A DNA stretch of 64,000 bases from Lepisosteus oculatus. Its lineage: Eukaryota; Chordata; Actinopteri; Semionotiformes; Lepisosteidae. Shown here piece by piece: positions 21,190 to 31,659 of the stretch (the stretch's first letter is position 1; the number at the start of each line of letters is the position of its first letter). The notes beneath the pieces are model-generated. The model did no database searches. It saw only the letters and a list, made by a program, of their open reading frames with translations, and was not told the DNA's origin. The stretch is taken from assembly GCF_040954835.1 (NCBI RefSeq), contig NC_090709.1:45888490-45952489 (forward strand). Reading direction: 5' to 3'. The position numbers were made by a program, and so were the translations under genes.

Positions 21190-23498
21190 ATGCGCTCGTT
21201 TCTCTTTGTGCTGTGCCTGTGCGCAGGGGCCGGGCTCCCCGCACTGATCTCCGCCGGGCCGGCTGGCTGGGACTCTCGGGAATTGGCGCTCCAGGCCGAC
21301 CTCCCGGCTCCTGAAGACGCAGCCCAGTCGGAGGATTTGAACCTGGCAGATGCGCCCTCCGAAGACCTGTCTGCAAGCGAGAACGACTCGCAGTCCTTGG
21401 TTCCCGACTTTCGCCGCCTTCCCGTGTCCAGAGACGCGTACTCGCCCTACTTCGACAAGGAGAAGATGAAGCCCGAAGCCGGCAGCCGCCCCTTACCCGC
21501 CTACATCAAGAGCGTCCTGTTTCCTCCCCAGCGAGGGCGGCAGCCGGCTCGCCCGGCCATCGGGGGCACCCGAGGAGTGGCTGTGTGGTGCGACTCCAGC
21601 AGGATGTACGTGAGGGTCAGTCGGCTCCTGTTCGGCTTCAGCTGTCGGCCATCGGAGGTGACCTTGGGCAACTGCAGCGTCAGCCGAACCACACGCCTTT
21701 ACTTCTACTTCATCTACGGGCTTCACGAGTGCGGCACCGAGCGATCGGTAAGCGGGTCTTCATCTACAGGCAGTGTATCGATGTGAGCTGTAGGGCCAGT
21801 GTCGGGGTTGCCTTTCCTGGGAATATCCCTTCCTCTGTGACCCTGCAGGTTGTCCAGGGCCGCCTGGTGTACTCCAACACTCTCCGCTATGCCCCGCCCT
21901 CCTCCAGTGCACCTGTGCATCGCTTCATTCCCTTCTCTGTGCCGGTCAAGTGCTCCTACAACAGGTAGGCAGGGCTCTGCTGCTGCTGGGAAAGTGTCCA
22001 GAAGCCCCTCATCCCCTCTGTCCTGCAGGTTCCACTACTCCTACAAGGTTGGCTATGTCCCCACGTGGGCCAGGAGAAGGACCTTCTTCAAGGACCTGAA
22101 GAACAAGCACAGCTTTGTCCTGCTCACCACCAACTGTAAGCTCCTTGAGCGAGTGGCTCCACCTGCCTGCAGGGGGTGCTGTGTGCAGGTGTAATGCTGC
22201 CTCTCTCTCTCTCCAGCCCACTGGGTCCGGCTCTCTCCTAAGGATGAGTACTTCCTGGGTCAGCCCATGTACTTCCAGGCCACTGCCTACTTTGCCACAG
22301 CGGAGTAGAGGCTGTACATTCACTTGTGTTACGTAACGGAGAAACCGGACCAGCACTCCCAGCCCCGTTTCCCCGTGATCGACAACTTGGGGTACGGCCC
22401 CTTCTGGGAGGAGAGGTGGACAGGAGCCCCGAGAGCCTGCAGGGGTTCATCCTTGTCCTTGTCCCCAGGTGCATGGTGGACAGCAAGGCAGATGGCTGCC
22501 TGTCCAGGTTTGTCCCCTCCAAGCAGAATGATGTGCTCCGCTTCACAATTGATGCCTTCCTCTTCCAGAAGAAGCTGTCCAGGAAGGTACTGCTCTCAAA
22601 GGCTGCTCAGCCTTCCTGCTCTACTGATTCATGGTCTGCTTTTCCATCCATGATCTAGATGTGAACCAGACTGTGGCAGCTGTAGTGCCTAGAGCTGCCA
22701 GCTTGCCTTCACTGATGGCAGAAGGTCTTTCTCTGTCCCTCTATTGGCCTTGATCCCTTAATGCTGTGACCATCCCTCTTGCAGCATGAAGTGACTGAGC
22801 TGTACATGCACTGTGTCATGGCTGTGGCTCCTGCTAAAGCAACACCAGGGACCAAGTCCTGCACCTACAACAGGGAGGCAAAGAGGTACTTCTGCAAGGA
22901 GCCTGCTGAGGGTGCTCTGGGACATGCCAGGTGGGACCTCACCTGTCCTCCTCTCCTCCAGGTGGGAGGAGCTGTATGGTGACCATGAGGTCTGTGTCTG
23001 CTGTGAGTCCAGGTGTGCTGGCAGACAGAATGGAGGTGGGTCTGGTTCTTTATCCCTTGTTGATACATCTCTGCCCAACAGAGAACTATGAGGAATGATC
23101 CTTCCTGGGCAAAGTGGCTGTTTAGATGAGTAGCATCACTGTTGGTCTCCAGCTGAAGCAGATCCCTCGCTGCTGGGTGCTGCTTGTCCACAGGTACCAG
23201 GAGCCTGGTGACCAGCAGTAGGGTGGCTGTGGCACCAGTAGAGGGTCCTCTGGGTGTGGAATCTGCCTGGACTGAGGATGAGGAGGGAGACCCTCAGAGC
23301 TCCAGTGAAGATGCTGAGGGGGCTCGAGGGGACAGAGAGGCTGCAGGACAAGATGCTGAGAGCACCAGTGAGGATGTGGAGGGAGCAGAGGACTTTGGAG
23401 AATCATCACCCCCTCCCCTCCCCCTTTTCAGCTGGGGGGGCGGCTGGAGTAGTAAGTGGGGTAATGTACCTAGGTTCAGTTTAAGCACTAAGACATGA
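21190..23498 (+). CDS. Zona pellucida sperm-binding protein 3-like, with premature stop
   Basis: Egg-envelope glycoprotein of the ZP3 type; such proteins are secreted and polymerise through the ZP domain. Exons read from sequence: 21190-21747, 21849-21964, 22029-22135, 22217-22391, 22469-22586, 22785-22885, 22962-23035, and 23194 to the stop at 23498 (or to a GTAAGT donor after 23451). All introns are short, GT-AG and phase-consistent. The product has a signal peptide (MRSFLFVLCLCAG), then an acidic spacer. The ZP domain begins at VAVWCD and includes LHECGTE, LVYSN, VKCSYNR, PRFPVIDN and CMVDSKADGCLS, and ends with VCVCCESRC. An acidic Ser/Glu-rich tail follows. The start chosen is the ATG after the TATA box; a TTG two codons upstream is not needed. 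In exon 4, at 22305-22307, TAG stands where relatives have a sense codon (A-E-stop-RLYIHLCYV), yet the frame stays good on both sides. It is either a recent nonsense allele, a new pseudogene or a sequencing error. There is no transmembrane segment. Confidence 0.87.
22201..22216. repeat. CT microsatellite in ZP intron 3
   Basis: A CT run forms the polypyrimidine tract of the exon 4 acceptor (…CTCTCCAG), so its length could affect splicing. Confidence 0.7.
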
Positions 23499-24058
23499 GG
23501 AGACTAAAGTAAGTCTTTTTATCAAAGACTGTAATATTTCTAATGACCAAAAGCACAGAAAGGTGACAACTTGTTCTGCCACTAGCAGTGACAGTTAATT
23601 GGGAAGTATGTATGCAGGAAAAAAGGGAGGGGTGGGTTCATAAGGCCAAAACCATCACAAAGAATTAACCCACACCCTTCACTCTGTAGTTAATCTGATT
23701 TCTGAACAAAAGTCTTTATGCACTTTTTCATCAAACCTAAAATAATGGGAGTTTAGGGGGAACATGACTGACTTGCTGCACTTATTTGGGCTTCAGGAAC
23801 AATACAACAGCATGTTAAAAACAAAGCTTTTGCTGTTGGTCTCATATTTAAGGTGTTTTTGAGATTAAATGCTTTCTCAATTGACAGGAGCCACTTCCTT
23901 ATTCAGAGGGTAGTGGGAGTCTGGAGCCTACCTGGGCATCCTGCAGGTTACAGGAGTAATCACAGACTGTACCCCGAGAGCCATTGTGATATACCTCAAC
24001 CCTCCCAGAGCAGGCACCTCCTCCAGCTAACCTGAGGGACCAGTGGTCTAGAGAACAA

Positions 24059-24064
24059 AATAAA
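24059..24064 (+). terminator. Poly(A) signal of the ZP3-like gene
   Basis: AATAAA about 560 bases after the likely stop codon, the first canonical signal downstream on this strand. The region between (23499-24058) would be 3' UTR. I see no further exon that keeps the frame. Confidence 0.5.
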
Positions 24065-24159
24065 GCTGATTAACAGACAGAGACACTTAATTTTAATGTT
24101 TCTTTATTAGCCCTATACAATTTCTTGCATTAGGAATTCATCTTTTCACATACCGCAGC

Positions 24160-24370
24160 TTTTCTCTGTGAAGACACAGACGGGGAGCAAACCTTGGGGT
24201 CAGAGCACAGGGTCTGCCATTGTATAGCACCCTTGGAGCAGTTAGGGTTAAGGGCCATGCTCAGGGGCCTAACAGAGTAGGATTCCTCTGCCAGCTGTGG
24301 GATCTGAACTGGCAACCTTCCAGTCACGGGGACAGATCCTTAGTCACAGAGCCACCACTCTGCTACCACT
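24160..24370 (+). repeat. Dispersed fish SINE-like repeat
   Basis: The run GCACAGGGTCTGCCATTGTA, then GGAGCAGTTAGGGTTAAGGG, CATGCTCAGGGGC, CAACCTTCCAGTCACGG and CAGAGCCACCACT is a motif order I know from abundant dispersed fish repeats. No coding sequence. Confidence 0.55.
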
Positions 24371-24659
24371 TTATGCTCCAGTCTATTTTCTTCCTTCCTG
24401 GCTTGAAACATCTATTAAACATCAATGCAGAATACAGCTAGGCTACTCTCTGGTTCAGTGCACTGACGCGATTGGTTATTATTTTTTTTTAAAGTGTATG
24501 TAGCCCCTATCTTGTTATGTGGCGCATACCTGTGAAACAATTTAAGAACTGATTTACTTTATCAACTTATGGCCACATCCTGTAAACTCACTTGAACATG
24601 TTTCCTGGCCTGAGGCTGTGGAACAGGATTTGAGACTCCAAGGCACGGATGTCTTCTCT

Positions 24660-25516
24660 TCAGCTAAATGCAGTGGGGAAACTCCTCATTTGGAAGATGA
24701 AACAGCACCATCTGTCTGGCTGAGGTGAACTGCAGGGGTAGTGAGCTTCACGTGCGGAACTGCTGGCATGCTCCCCTGGGACAGAGTGACTGTTGGCACA
24801 AGGAGGATGCTGTGGTCACCTGTACAGGTGAGTGGGAGCAGCTGGAGGTCTCAGGGTGTTCAGGGCTGCTCTCACTACAGGAATACAGATGTAAATAATA
24901 ATGAAGAAGCCAACACATATTCTGCCTATTAGAAAAACAATTAGTGTGAGCCCTGGCTATTAAATGCTCTATATTAATGTAGTGTGTATTTGTCTTGGCT
25001 ATGACCTCTTTTGTGCTTTCTGAATCTCAACCATCCCTTTTCCTTTTTCTTCAGGTTTGGGATCTCAAAACCATCCAATGATGACGGGTAATGCAGTTGA
25101 CAGAAGGGAATACGAGACGCTTCCATTCGTCTAAATGCTGCTGCTGATTCTCAGGAGTACTGCTGTCTATAAACCATGGCCTCTCTGTTTCATTTTTGTC
25201 AAGAAATACAGAAGAACTGCTGTGAATCTCCTCATCAAAATCATTTTATCTTGTATTACTGCTCTTCCTACTTCAACCAGCACTTCTTCCTTGAAGACGG
25301 GTAAAATCCCCAGTTTCTAGTCTCTGTACAGATGAACACAAGATTAAGACACAAGTTCATTTTCTGATCTGTCTCCTTGCTCAGGCAGCACCAGGACAAC
25401 ACCCCAGACAGGCTTGTCCATCTCACCCCTGGTCCTCCTGCTGCTGGGGGCTCTGCTCTTTGTAGTGCTTGCCCTGTTAGCGGGGCAGCTGATCCAGAAC
25501 AGCAACCTGAAGAAAG
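24660..25516 (+). pseudogene. Scavenger-receptor (SRCR) gene tail: SRCR exon, stalk, transmembrane exon
   Basis: Three exon-like blocks fit the 3' end of a membrane SRCR receptor (CD163/WC1-like group). The first, about 24660-24827, encodes the C-terminal half of an SRCR domain: ALNAVGK-like start, then EVNCRGSEL and the hallmark GQSDCWHKEDAVVTC. It ends at a GTGAGT donor. A short loss near 24720 shifts its frame between the WL and EVNC segments, and its N-terminal half is missing. The second, 25055-25087, is a 33-base stalk exon. The third, 25385-25516, encodes SPLVLLLLGALLFVVLALLA, a transmembrane helix, followed by QLIQNSNLKK. All three join in phase 1, the usual phase of SRCR cassettes. 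I see no upstream SRCR exons or cytoplasmic exons in the window, so this is probably a decayed gene end. A transcribed remnant cannot be excluded. Confidence 0.65.
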
Positions 25517-26290
25517 GTAGGGAGGGAATTCACCGTCCAAAAACTGTCCTCTAGTGGTCATTACTGTCACACAAAACTGATCTACATTGAACTTCAGGAA
25601 AACATTCTGCTCTAAATGATCAATTACATTCTGTCTAATTGAATGTGGATGTTGGATGTGAACAATTTTAATAGGGTGGAGAAAACCATCTTAAATTTAG
25701 GAAAGAGTATAAATAATTACAGATGAAGATCTGAAGAAATTTGCTGATTTATGTGATTATAAAATTTACTGTATATAGATGCAGCCATTCAAAACGAGCA
25801 GGCGATACCTCATTATTTTGCGGTGCGCTTGACGCAGCCTACCACGAGTTACCATAAATTCTCGTATAGTACCTCATAATACCACGTGGTACCTTAAGTA
25901 AAATAATAGTATCCGGAATTTCCACAAGGTGGAGCTAATAAAGCACAACCTCTCATGTTTGAGTTGTCGCCATCAAAGTCTTTAACGAAGATATTACTAA
26001 TAGTATTAATCATGAATGACCTTGGACAAGCTGTAAACTCAAAGTATTGCCCTGGTCCACATTCTTTTTTTCGTTGACCGTCTTTGTAAAAGTAACACCA
26101 CAGCGTTTCGCAATCACTCATTTGTTTCCAATCATGCAAAGTACAGTAATCTTTGAGAATTTCCGATTCACCATGCCTTTCGCATCACATGCTCATAAAA
26201 GAGATTGATTTAGGAACATAAACATATTACTGTATGCAAACTGTACTGTATACAGTATGTATATGTATATTTAATGTCTTAACTGTGCCC
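25517..26290. other. Intergenic; unidentified 81-codon minus frame
   Basis: A minus-strand frame at 25894-26139 is Cys- and aromatic-rich (CETLWCYFYKDGQRKKEC, GPGQYFEF, CALLAPPCGN). It looks more protein-like than its surroundings, but I cannot assign it a family, and no splice partners are evident. Nothing else is recognised. Confidence 0.3.
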
Positions 26291-26569
26291 GTTTAAGTAT
26301 TGAATATTTATATGGAATTTTACCACTGAAGGGAAATCTTGGTAGCTGAGCATAAAAAGAATAGGAGCATACTGCAACGCGTGTGAAGGCCATAAACGAT
26401 ATTAATTTTGGAACATAAACATACAGTATATATTTGATTAAAAGGGAATATAATATTGAATAGCGTATTTAAAGAAATTAATAATGATATAATTATATTC
26501 ATGTACCGCAACACAAGAATAGTACACGCTGTACAATGTCTGCTGATACTGTTTCTCTAGGGCTTTTTC

Positions 26570-26665
26570 AACACACCTCATGCGACCTTGCCAGTGGTGC
26601 TGTGGGCTAGGTTACTGACTTGTACATCTCATGTAGGGTGTTTGAATCCAGCTACAACCATGACT
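26570..26665 (+). repeat. tRNA-like SINE head
   Basis: A box-A-like GTGGTGCTGTGGGCTAGG and a box-B-like GTGTTTGAATCC lie at tRNA-like spacing. The sequence is followed by a TTTGAAAAAATAAA-type tail. Related copies are at 28915-28992 and 58895-58985 (minus). The anticodon region does not form a good stem. Confidence 0.45.
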
Positions 26666-26749
26666 TTTTTTTTTAACAAACATTTCTTTGAAAAAATAAA
26701 ATGGTGTAGGGTTACTGTTTTGATTTAAGGACGATCTGTCAAAGTGCAA

Positions 26750-26830
26750 TGAAATACAATGTTATTGTTGTTTTTATCCTGTAAAGCGTTTTGAGAAGCC
26801 ACCTTTTAAAGGTGATATATAAAAGCGCCA
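26750..26830 (+). repeat. LINE (L2-type) 3'-tail fragment
   Basis: The tail ATCCTGTAAAGCGTTTTGAG, then AAGCCACCTTTTAAAGGTGA and TATATAA is the typical 3' end of fish L2-like LINEs. Similar tails lie at 28500-28590, 56715-56740, 58330-58350 and 63670-63720. Confidence 0.55.
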
Positions 26831-27881
26831 ATTCTTATGGAATGTGTTTTCTTTCTTTTTTCAGCGTGGAATAAACCTATTACTTGATTCTTATGGATGC
26901 CCGGTTCCGCCGGGGATTCAATTTTTTTTTTTAATTTTTGTAATCGCGTATCTGAGGAAATAGCAGTATAACCTTATTCATGCACAAACAGGGGCATATT
27001 ACATTATTAATTGGGGTGTCTCCTCTTGCCAGAAAGCTCTAAATTGCATTTTGAGTGCGGTTTTTGACTTTTTTTTAAATTGCAACCCATAAATAAAGCT
27101 GATACTGTTTAGACTTTTAATTATTTTAAACTGTATTACAGCAGCACAATGCAATGTAAATTGCAAAAATGCACTTGGAATCTGTCCAAGCCCTACTCTG
27201 TCAGGCATTTTCTTTTACTGTAAAGGACACAAAAACTCCCTTGCTTTTAACAGAGCGTTTCATAATTTCCAACTACAAAAATTATTTAAACTGCGACACT
27301 TATCATCCAACCAGAGCTCGAAATATCACAAGGATCCTCAAGAGCACAGCAAAGACTGTATTAAAAGTATACTAGTGACAAACTAGTATACTTTAGATCT
27401 TTTTTTTCTGAACCGGGGAAAATCTGATCATGTTTCTCTATAACAATAATAAAAAACATTATTTTACATATCACCTTTATGAGATATCACCTTAAGGACA
27501 GCACATACAAGGGTTAATTGCACAATGAACCGCGCCAAGAAATTTAAAATAGTCTTCTTTAGGTGTGAGGGTAGGAGTGGATCGCAGCAGGCATAATCAG
27601 CAAATTAGGAAAACAAAGAACAGGACAGGTGAGACGTGTATCCAGAGAGCGAGTGATCAGAAAAAGGAACTGCTGTTACGCCCAGGTTGTCGACGCAATT
27701 GTTTTAACTTGCTAATGCATCAGACACATTTCCTGGCGTATTGTGTTTTAAATAAAATAGGAGTCTTTCCCCGGTATAAGCTCATCGGTATGGTGTAAGT
27801 TTTATCTGTACCATACCATACAGTATATAGGTACAGAATTCAAGCTGCACTACTGTATCGCTTTGGTAAGGAGACGGACAA

Positions 27882-28420
27882 TGGCCAAAATCACGAAGAC
27901 TCTCTCACACCAAATAATGAAGATGAAAAGAAACGGGAAGTCAACACGGGACATTGTACAGCATTTGGCTTCGATGGACATCTTCGTTTGTGAAAGCACA
28001 GTGAGACGACATCATAAAGCGGAGAGGAGGCAAAGAGAATCTAAACTGAGGACGATTCAAAGGTAAATAACTTTCTAAAAATACCTTTCTTGCATGTAAA
28101 TACAACTACGCACATTATTTTTAAAACTAACTGTTGATCTCTTTTTTTTCAAGTCCTATTGTGCGAGCTATCGACAAGCTGACTGATGAAAATGATGAGC
28201 TGCCGGCGATGCAAGTCCAAAGACGGCTATGGGCTGACCTCGGTGCGAACATTAGCCCGACATCGATAAGAAGAGTACGCAGCAGGCTTGGATGGAGATA
28301 CAGAAAAACCAACACATGCCCCATGATAAGGCTAAAAAACAGAGGAAAGACTCAAGCAAGTGCTCCAATGGATTGAACAGGGGGAGGCATTTCAGGATGT
28401 ACTTTGCGTGATGTACACAG
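27882..28420 (+). pseudogene. Tc1/mariner-superfamily transposase remnant with intron
   Basis: The first block (MAKITKTLSHQIMKMKRNGK, STRDIVQHL, STVRRHHKA) is a helix-turn-helix DNA-binding segment. A GT-AG intron of about 90 bases (GTAAATAA at 28062 to TTTTTTTTCAAG near 28154) joins it in frame to a second block: PIVRAIDKL, then QVQRRLWADLG, ISPTSIRRVRSRLGWRYRKT. A one-base slip near 28350 precedes LQWIEQGEAFQDVL. The DDE catalytic part is absent, so it cannot transpose. The layout matches intron-containing IS630/Tc1-type transposases known from cnidarians and fishes. I do not know the subfamily. Confidence 0.6.
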
Positions 28421-28486
28421 GCATTCACGACAGCAACATACGAAATGTTTGCACGTACTGTATAGTTAAGTTATTACTTGGTTTTC

Positions 28487-29551
28487 AAAGTGCAATGAAA
28501 TACAATATTGTTGTTGCTGCTGTTCTGGTTGTTTTTATCCCGTAAAGCATTTTGAGAAGCCACCTTTAAAGGCGATATATACTGTACAAACCGCTGATTC
28601 TTATGGAATGTGTTCCGCAGGAGATTCAAATTTTTATTTATTTTTTAATCGCGTATCTAAGGAAATCTCAGTATAACTTTGTTCATGAACAAACAGTGGC
28701 ATGTTATATTATCATTAGTTTTTTTAACAAGGCTCACCAGCTAATGTGAATCGAAACCTGTCTTGCTAGCTTTTAAAGGGAAGAAGGTGACTATTCATAG
28801 TTATCAAAAATGACTTAGAATCGATCATGTTGCAATATTTTGAAATATAAAAGTCAATTGATTGTCCATAATATCGCTATTCTATTTTTTCGAAGAAATG
28901 TTTGTTAAAAGAAAAGTCCAGCACCAGCTAGATTCAAACACACAACCTGTGCATTGTTAGTTACGCACCTAGACCAGTATGCTACAAGACAAATTGCATG
29001 AACAGGGAGGCGAAACAGCCCTACACAGCCCTGTCGCAGTACACGAATATAATTATACCGTTATTAAATTCTTTAGATACGCGATTCCATATTATATTCC
29101 CTATTAATCAAATTCTAAAAGTATGCTTGTTGACTCCGGTATCACGTTAGTTAAAGACTGAGATGCTTAGAATGTTTAGGGAGAAATGGAATACTGGTGT
29201 GTATTTTTTTCTTTAAAGTACCAAGACCAGCTATATACTGTATGTTTATGTTCTAAAATTAATATCGTTTATGGCCTTCACACGCGTTACAGTATGCTCC
29301 TATTCTATGCTCAGCTACTAAGATTTCCCTTCAGTGGTAAAATTCAATATCTACAACGGGCACAGTAAAGACGTTTACAGTAAGTCTTTCTACAACAGAC
29401 CAACGGAACACGAGTGCCCTGTCGGTCAACCAATCACGGACCGCGTCATATTGCGTCATGATACGCGATACCGCAGCCAATTACCTGCGGTACGTGTCTG
29501 TACCGCACACTTTGAATGGCTGCATCTGTACGTCTTTTGCCCACTGGGAAA
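28487..29551. repeat. Dispersed repeats, direct copy of 58.86-59.57 kb
   Basis: An L2-like LINE tail (28500-28590) is followed by a tRNA-like element (28915-28992, minus). A tract at 29030-29540 then recurs in direct order at about 59040-59570 and inverted at 26290-26535. No gene is supported. Confidence 0.7.
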
Positions 29552-30193
29552 ACTACAGCAGCAGGAGTAACAATAATGACAACAACATGTTTGGAGTTCG
29601 GCATTTCATTTATTCTGCGGAAACATCGTATCGGAATGAACTGCCTGAGATAAAAGAGTAATTGCGGCTTCAGATCGTTTTTACAGAGCATTGCGTTGTT
29701 CTGTTCATGCTGACTACACGCTTTACATTTGTCATTTACTGCAAGCGTTGCTTTTCCAGGTTTTTCTGAAATTCCTCGCATTTGAGCCAGCACTAAAATA
29801 TTTCATTCCCGTCGCTGAATACATCATGAAAACGGTATTTGCAATGGAATGCTGCCACACATGAAACCTTTTTGTTATTCGGTTCTGAAGTTTGAAAATG
29901 AAAATAAAACAGGGGTCACTTCATAGGCTTGAAAGAAGTCCAAGCAGCATAAAAACCCGCAAATTCTCACAAAGGCTGCACCTTTCTTCTGCTGCTGTTA
30001 TAAATCAGCCTTAAACATTTGAATGCATACCTTACTACTGCTCATCACATTCACGTGTTTACTAAGCTTTTTTCTGTCCGTTATGTTTTTGCTAAGCAGT
30101 TTCTCCGTTTTCCTCGTACTGTGATTGTCAGCGAGCACAACAAGACTGAAACAGTGTAAAGGCAGGTAAAAAAGACAGGGTAAAACGCCTGAT

Positions 30194-30301
30194 TGTCGGG
30201 AGTGGGATTTGAACCCATGCCTCTATTTGGAGAGTGAAACACAAAGCTTATAAGACACGAAGCTGTGAATTTGCTGTTTTAAACTGCTCGACTATCCTGA
30301 A
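30194..30301 (-). pseudogene. tRNA-Leu-like pseudogene, left arm
   Basis: On the minus strand, a TTCAGGATAGTCGAGC start, a long middle and GGGTTCAAATCCCACTCCCG with ACA at the end fit a class II leucine tRNA with an intron-like insert. The anticodon arm does not pair. The right-arm partner is 44245-44336. Confidence 0.55.
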
Positions 30302-30315
30302 AAAATGTGTGCTGA

Positions 30316-30868
30316 TTGCACCAGTCGCATGCAATTTTCCGTAACTTTAGGATGATTGATACGAATGGACGAACACAATTTGTGGCGTTTAGCATGACAT
30401 GGAAAACGGTACCGGAGCATTCGGGTCCGGAATACCAGACTCAGAAACAGTTTTTACCCCCGCACTATCAAACTATTAAACTCCCAGCCTTTCTCACTCT
30501 CTCCTCACCTCTCACCTATGATCTGAGCCTCACAGTGCCTTCTTTCTTACCAAAAACCCAGACACACTGAAAATCTACCTCTACCATACATGTCAAAAGC
30601 TCACTCCCCATCATTTCTATCCCTTTATTTCATTCTTTTGATGCATGGTTTTGCACATAACCTGTTACATTTTTGTTGTTTTGCACACTGCCTGTTGTTG
30701 TTTTTTGCACATTGGTTGTTGTCTCTGTCTTTCTTTTGTTATACAATTGTATTGTTGTTGTGTTTTTTTCTTTGTACTACTTATGTCCGAGAGCTAGCTA
30801 AATAGCATTTCGTTATACCATATACCTGTGTATGAGTATAATGACAATAAACTTGAACTTGAACTTGA
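30316..30868 (+). repeat. LINE (Rex1-like) 3'-end fragment, left arm
   Basis: The fragment ends in AATGACAATAAACTTGAACT and a repeated TTGAAC tail, the same tail type as the Rex1-like LINE at 60527-62283. The upstream part is degenerate coding and 3' UTR sequence (CCAGACTCAGAAACAGTTTT). The right arm holds the partner at about 43790-44220 without the last 270 bases. Confidence 0.6.
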
Positions 30869-31234
30869 CATAGTCTTGCAGGCAGTATATTATTTTATCG
30901 TTTACTCGTTTAAAAAAACACGGTCTTCTCGTTCCTAAGTCAGATTTTTAGTGATTTCGAACGTTACTTCCAACCTGGACTGACAGCTCACCCGATTTGT
31001 TTGTGATCAGACCGTGGAGTGGGGGGCTGTACCAAGCGCACGTTCCTTTCCAATGCTGAGGCAATCATTCGGAAGATGGGTGTGAAGAGAGACAAGCTTT
31101 GTCGACTAAAAAACAAGGCAGGATATGCAAGAATACTAATCACTGGCTGCAGTTATGCTCTCTTACTATTGAGACTCCTACATATGGAGTTTTTGAAGAC
31201 TTTGAAACCAAAGGAAAGCGGAGACAAATAAAAC

Positions 31235-31306
31235 AGGCACGGGAGAGGCTTGAACACACAATCTTCGGTTTCCGAGACCAACACCTTACCACTTGTCCAC
31301 CACGCC
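31235..31306 (-). tRNA. tRNA-Thr-type body with CGG (Pro) anticodon
   Basis: On the minus strand, acceptor GGCGTGG pairs imperfectly with CCCGTGCC. D-arm GGACAAGTGGTAAGG and the anticodon arm TTGGT CTCGGAA ACCGA follow. The body matches the vertebrate tRNA-Thr(CGT/TGT) isotype (GGCCAAGTGGTAAGGCGTCG), but the anticodon reads CGG. The right-arm partner has TGT. T-arm changes suggest a pseudogene. Confidence 0.65.
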
Positions 31307-31416
31307 TTCAAGTAAATATGGGAATAATGTTGTTCAAATTATTTTTTTCTGAATCTGGTTTACATCGCCTGGAGGCAGCAACAACAATAAAAGGGATACT
31401 TAACAAGGCGATACAC

Positions 31417-31497
31417 TGTAGCAGTGTGACTCCAACAGATGCTCCTGAAGAGCCTGGAGGTTTAAGCCAGCTCCTTAGAGCGCTTGGCCGCGTTGTT
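31417..31497 (-). pseudogene. tRNA-Leu (TAA) pseudogene, left arm
   Basis: On the minus strand: CGCGGCCAAGCGCTCTAAGG, then GCTGGCTTAAACCTCCAG (anticodon TAA) and a variable arm CTCTTCAGGAG. The T-arm TGTTGGAGTC has lost the TTCGA core. The partner is 43306-43385. Confidence 0.65.
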
Positions 31498-31659
31498 CTC
31501 AACAGCAGCTCTTCACCTTTTGTTGTTTGACGTAGTTGTTTTATAAAGCGTGGAAACGACCGCAACTTTGGCATCTCTGGCTATAGTTCTTCTGTAGAGC
31601 AGGCTTTCACACCTCTGCTTAAGTGCCCTTGAAGTCATTTTATTTTTACAGGAAGACGC

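Larger units (their letters stand above)
26291..27790. repeat. Inverted dispersed duplication, left member
   Basis: Segments 26290-26535, 26540-26700 and 26995-27640 recur in reverse order and orientation at 59030-59360, 58850-59030 and 57060-57760. They make an inverted duplication about 30 kb apart. Short frames inside (for example around 27000-27210) are conserved only because the DNA is duplicated. No gene is supported. Confidence 0.75.

Noticed and set aside
23888-23946. Possible extra ZP exon between CAATTGACAG and a GTTACA donor
   Set aside because: Joining it to the donor at 23451 gives the wrong phase and an early stop, and the donor is weak.
24236-24255. GTTAGGGTTAAGGG as an interstitial telomere repeat
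   Set aside because: This motif is part of the common fish SINE-like repeat consensus and not a telomeric insertion, unlike the clean unit at 35627-35638.
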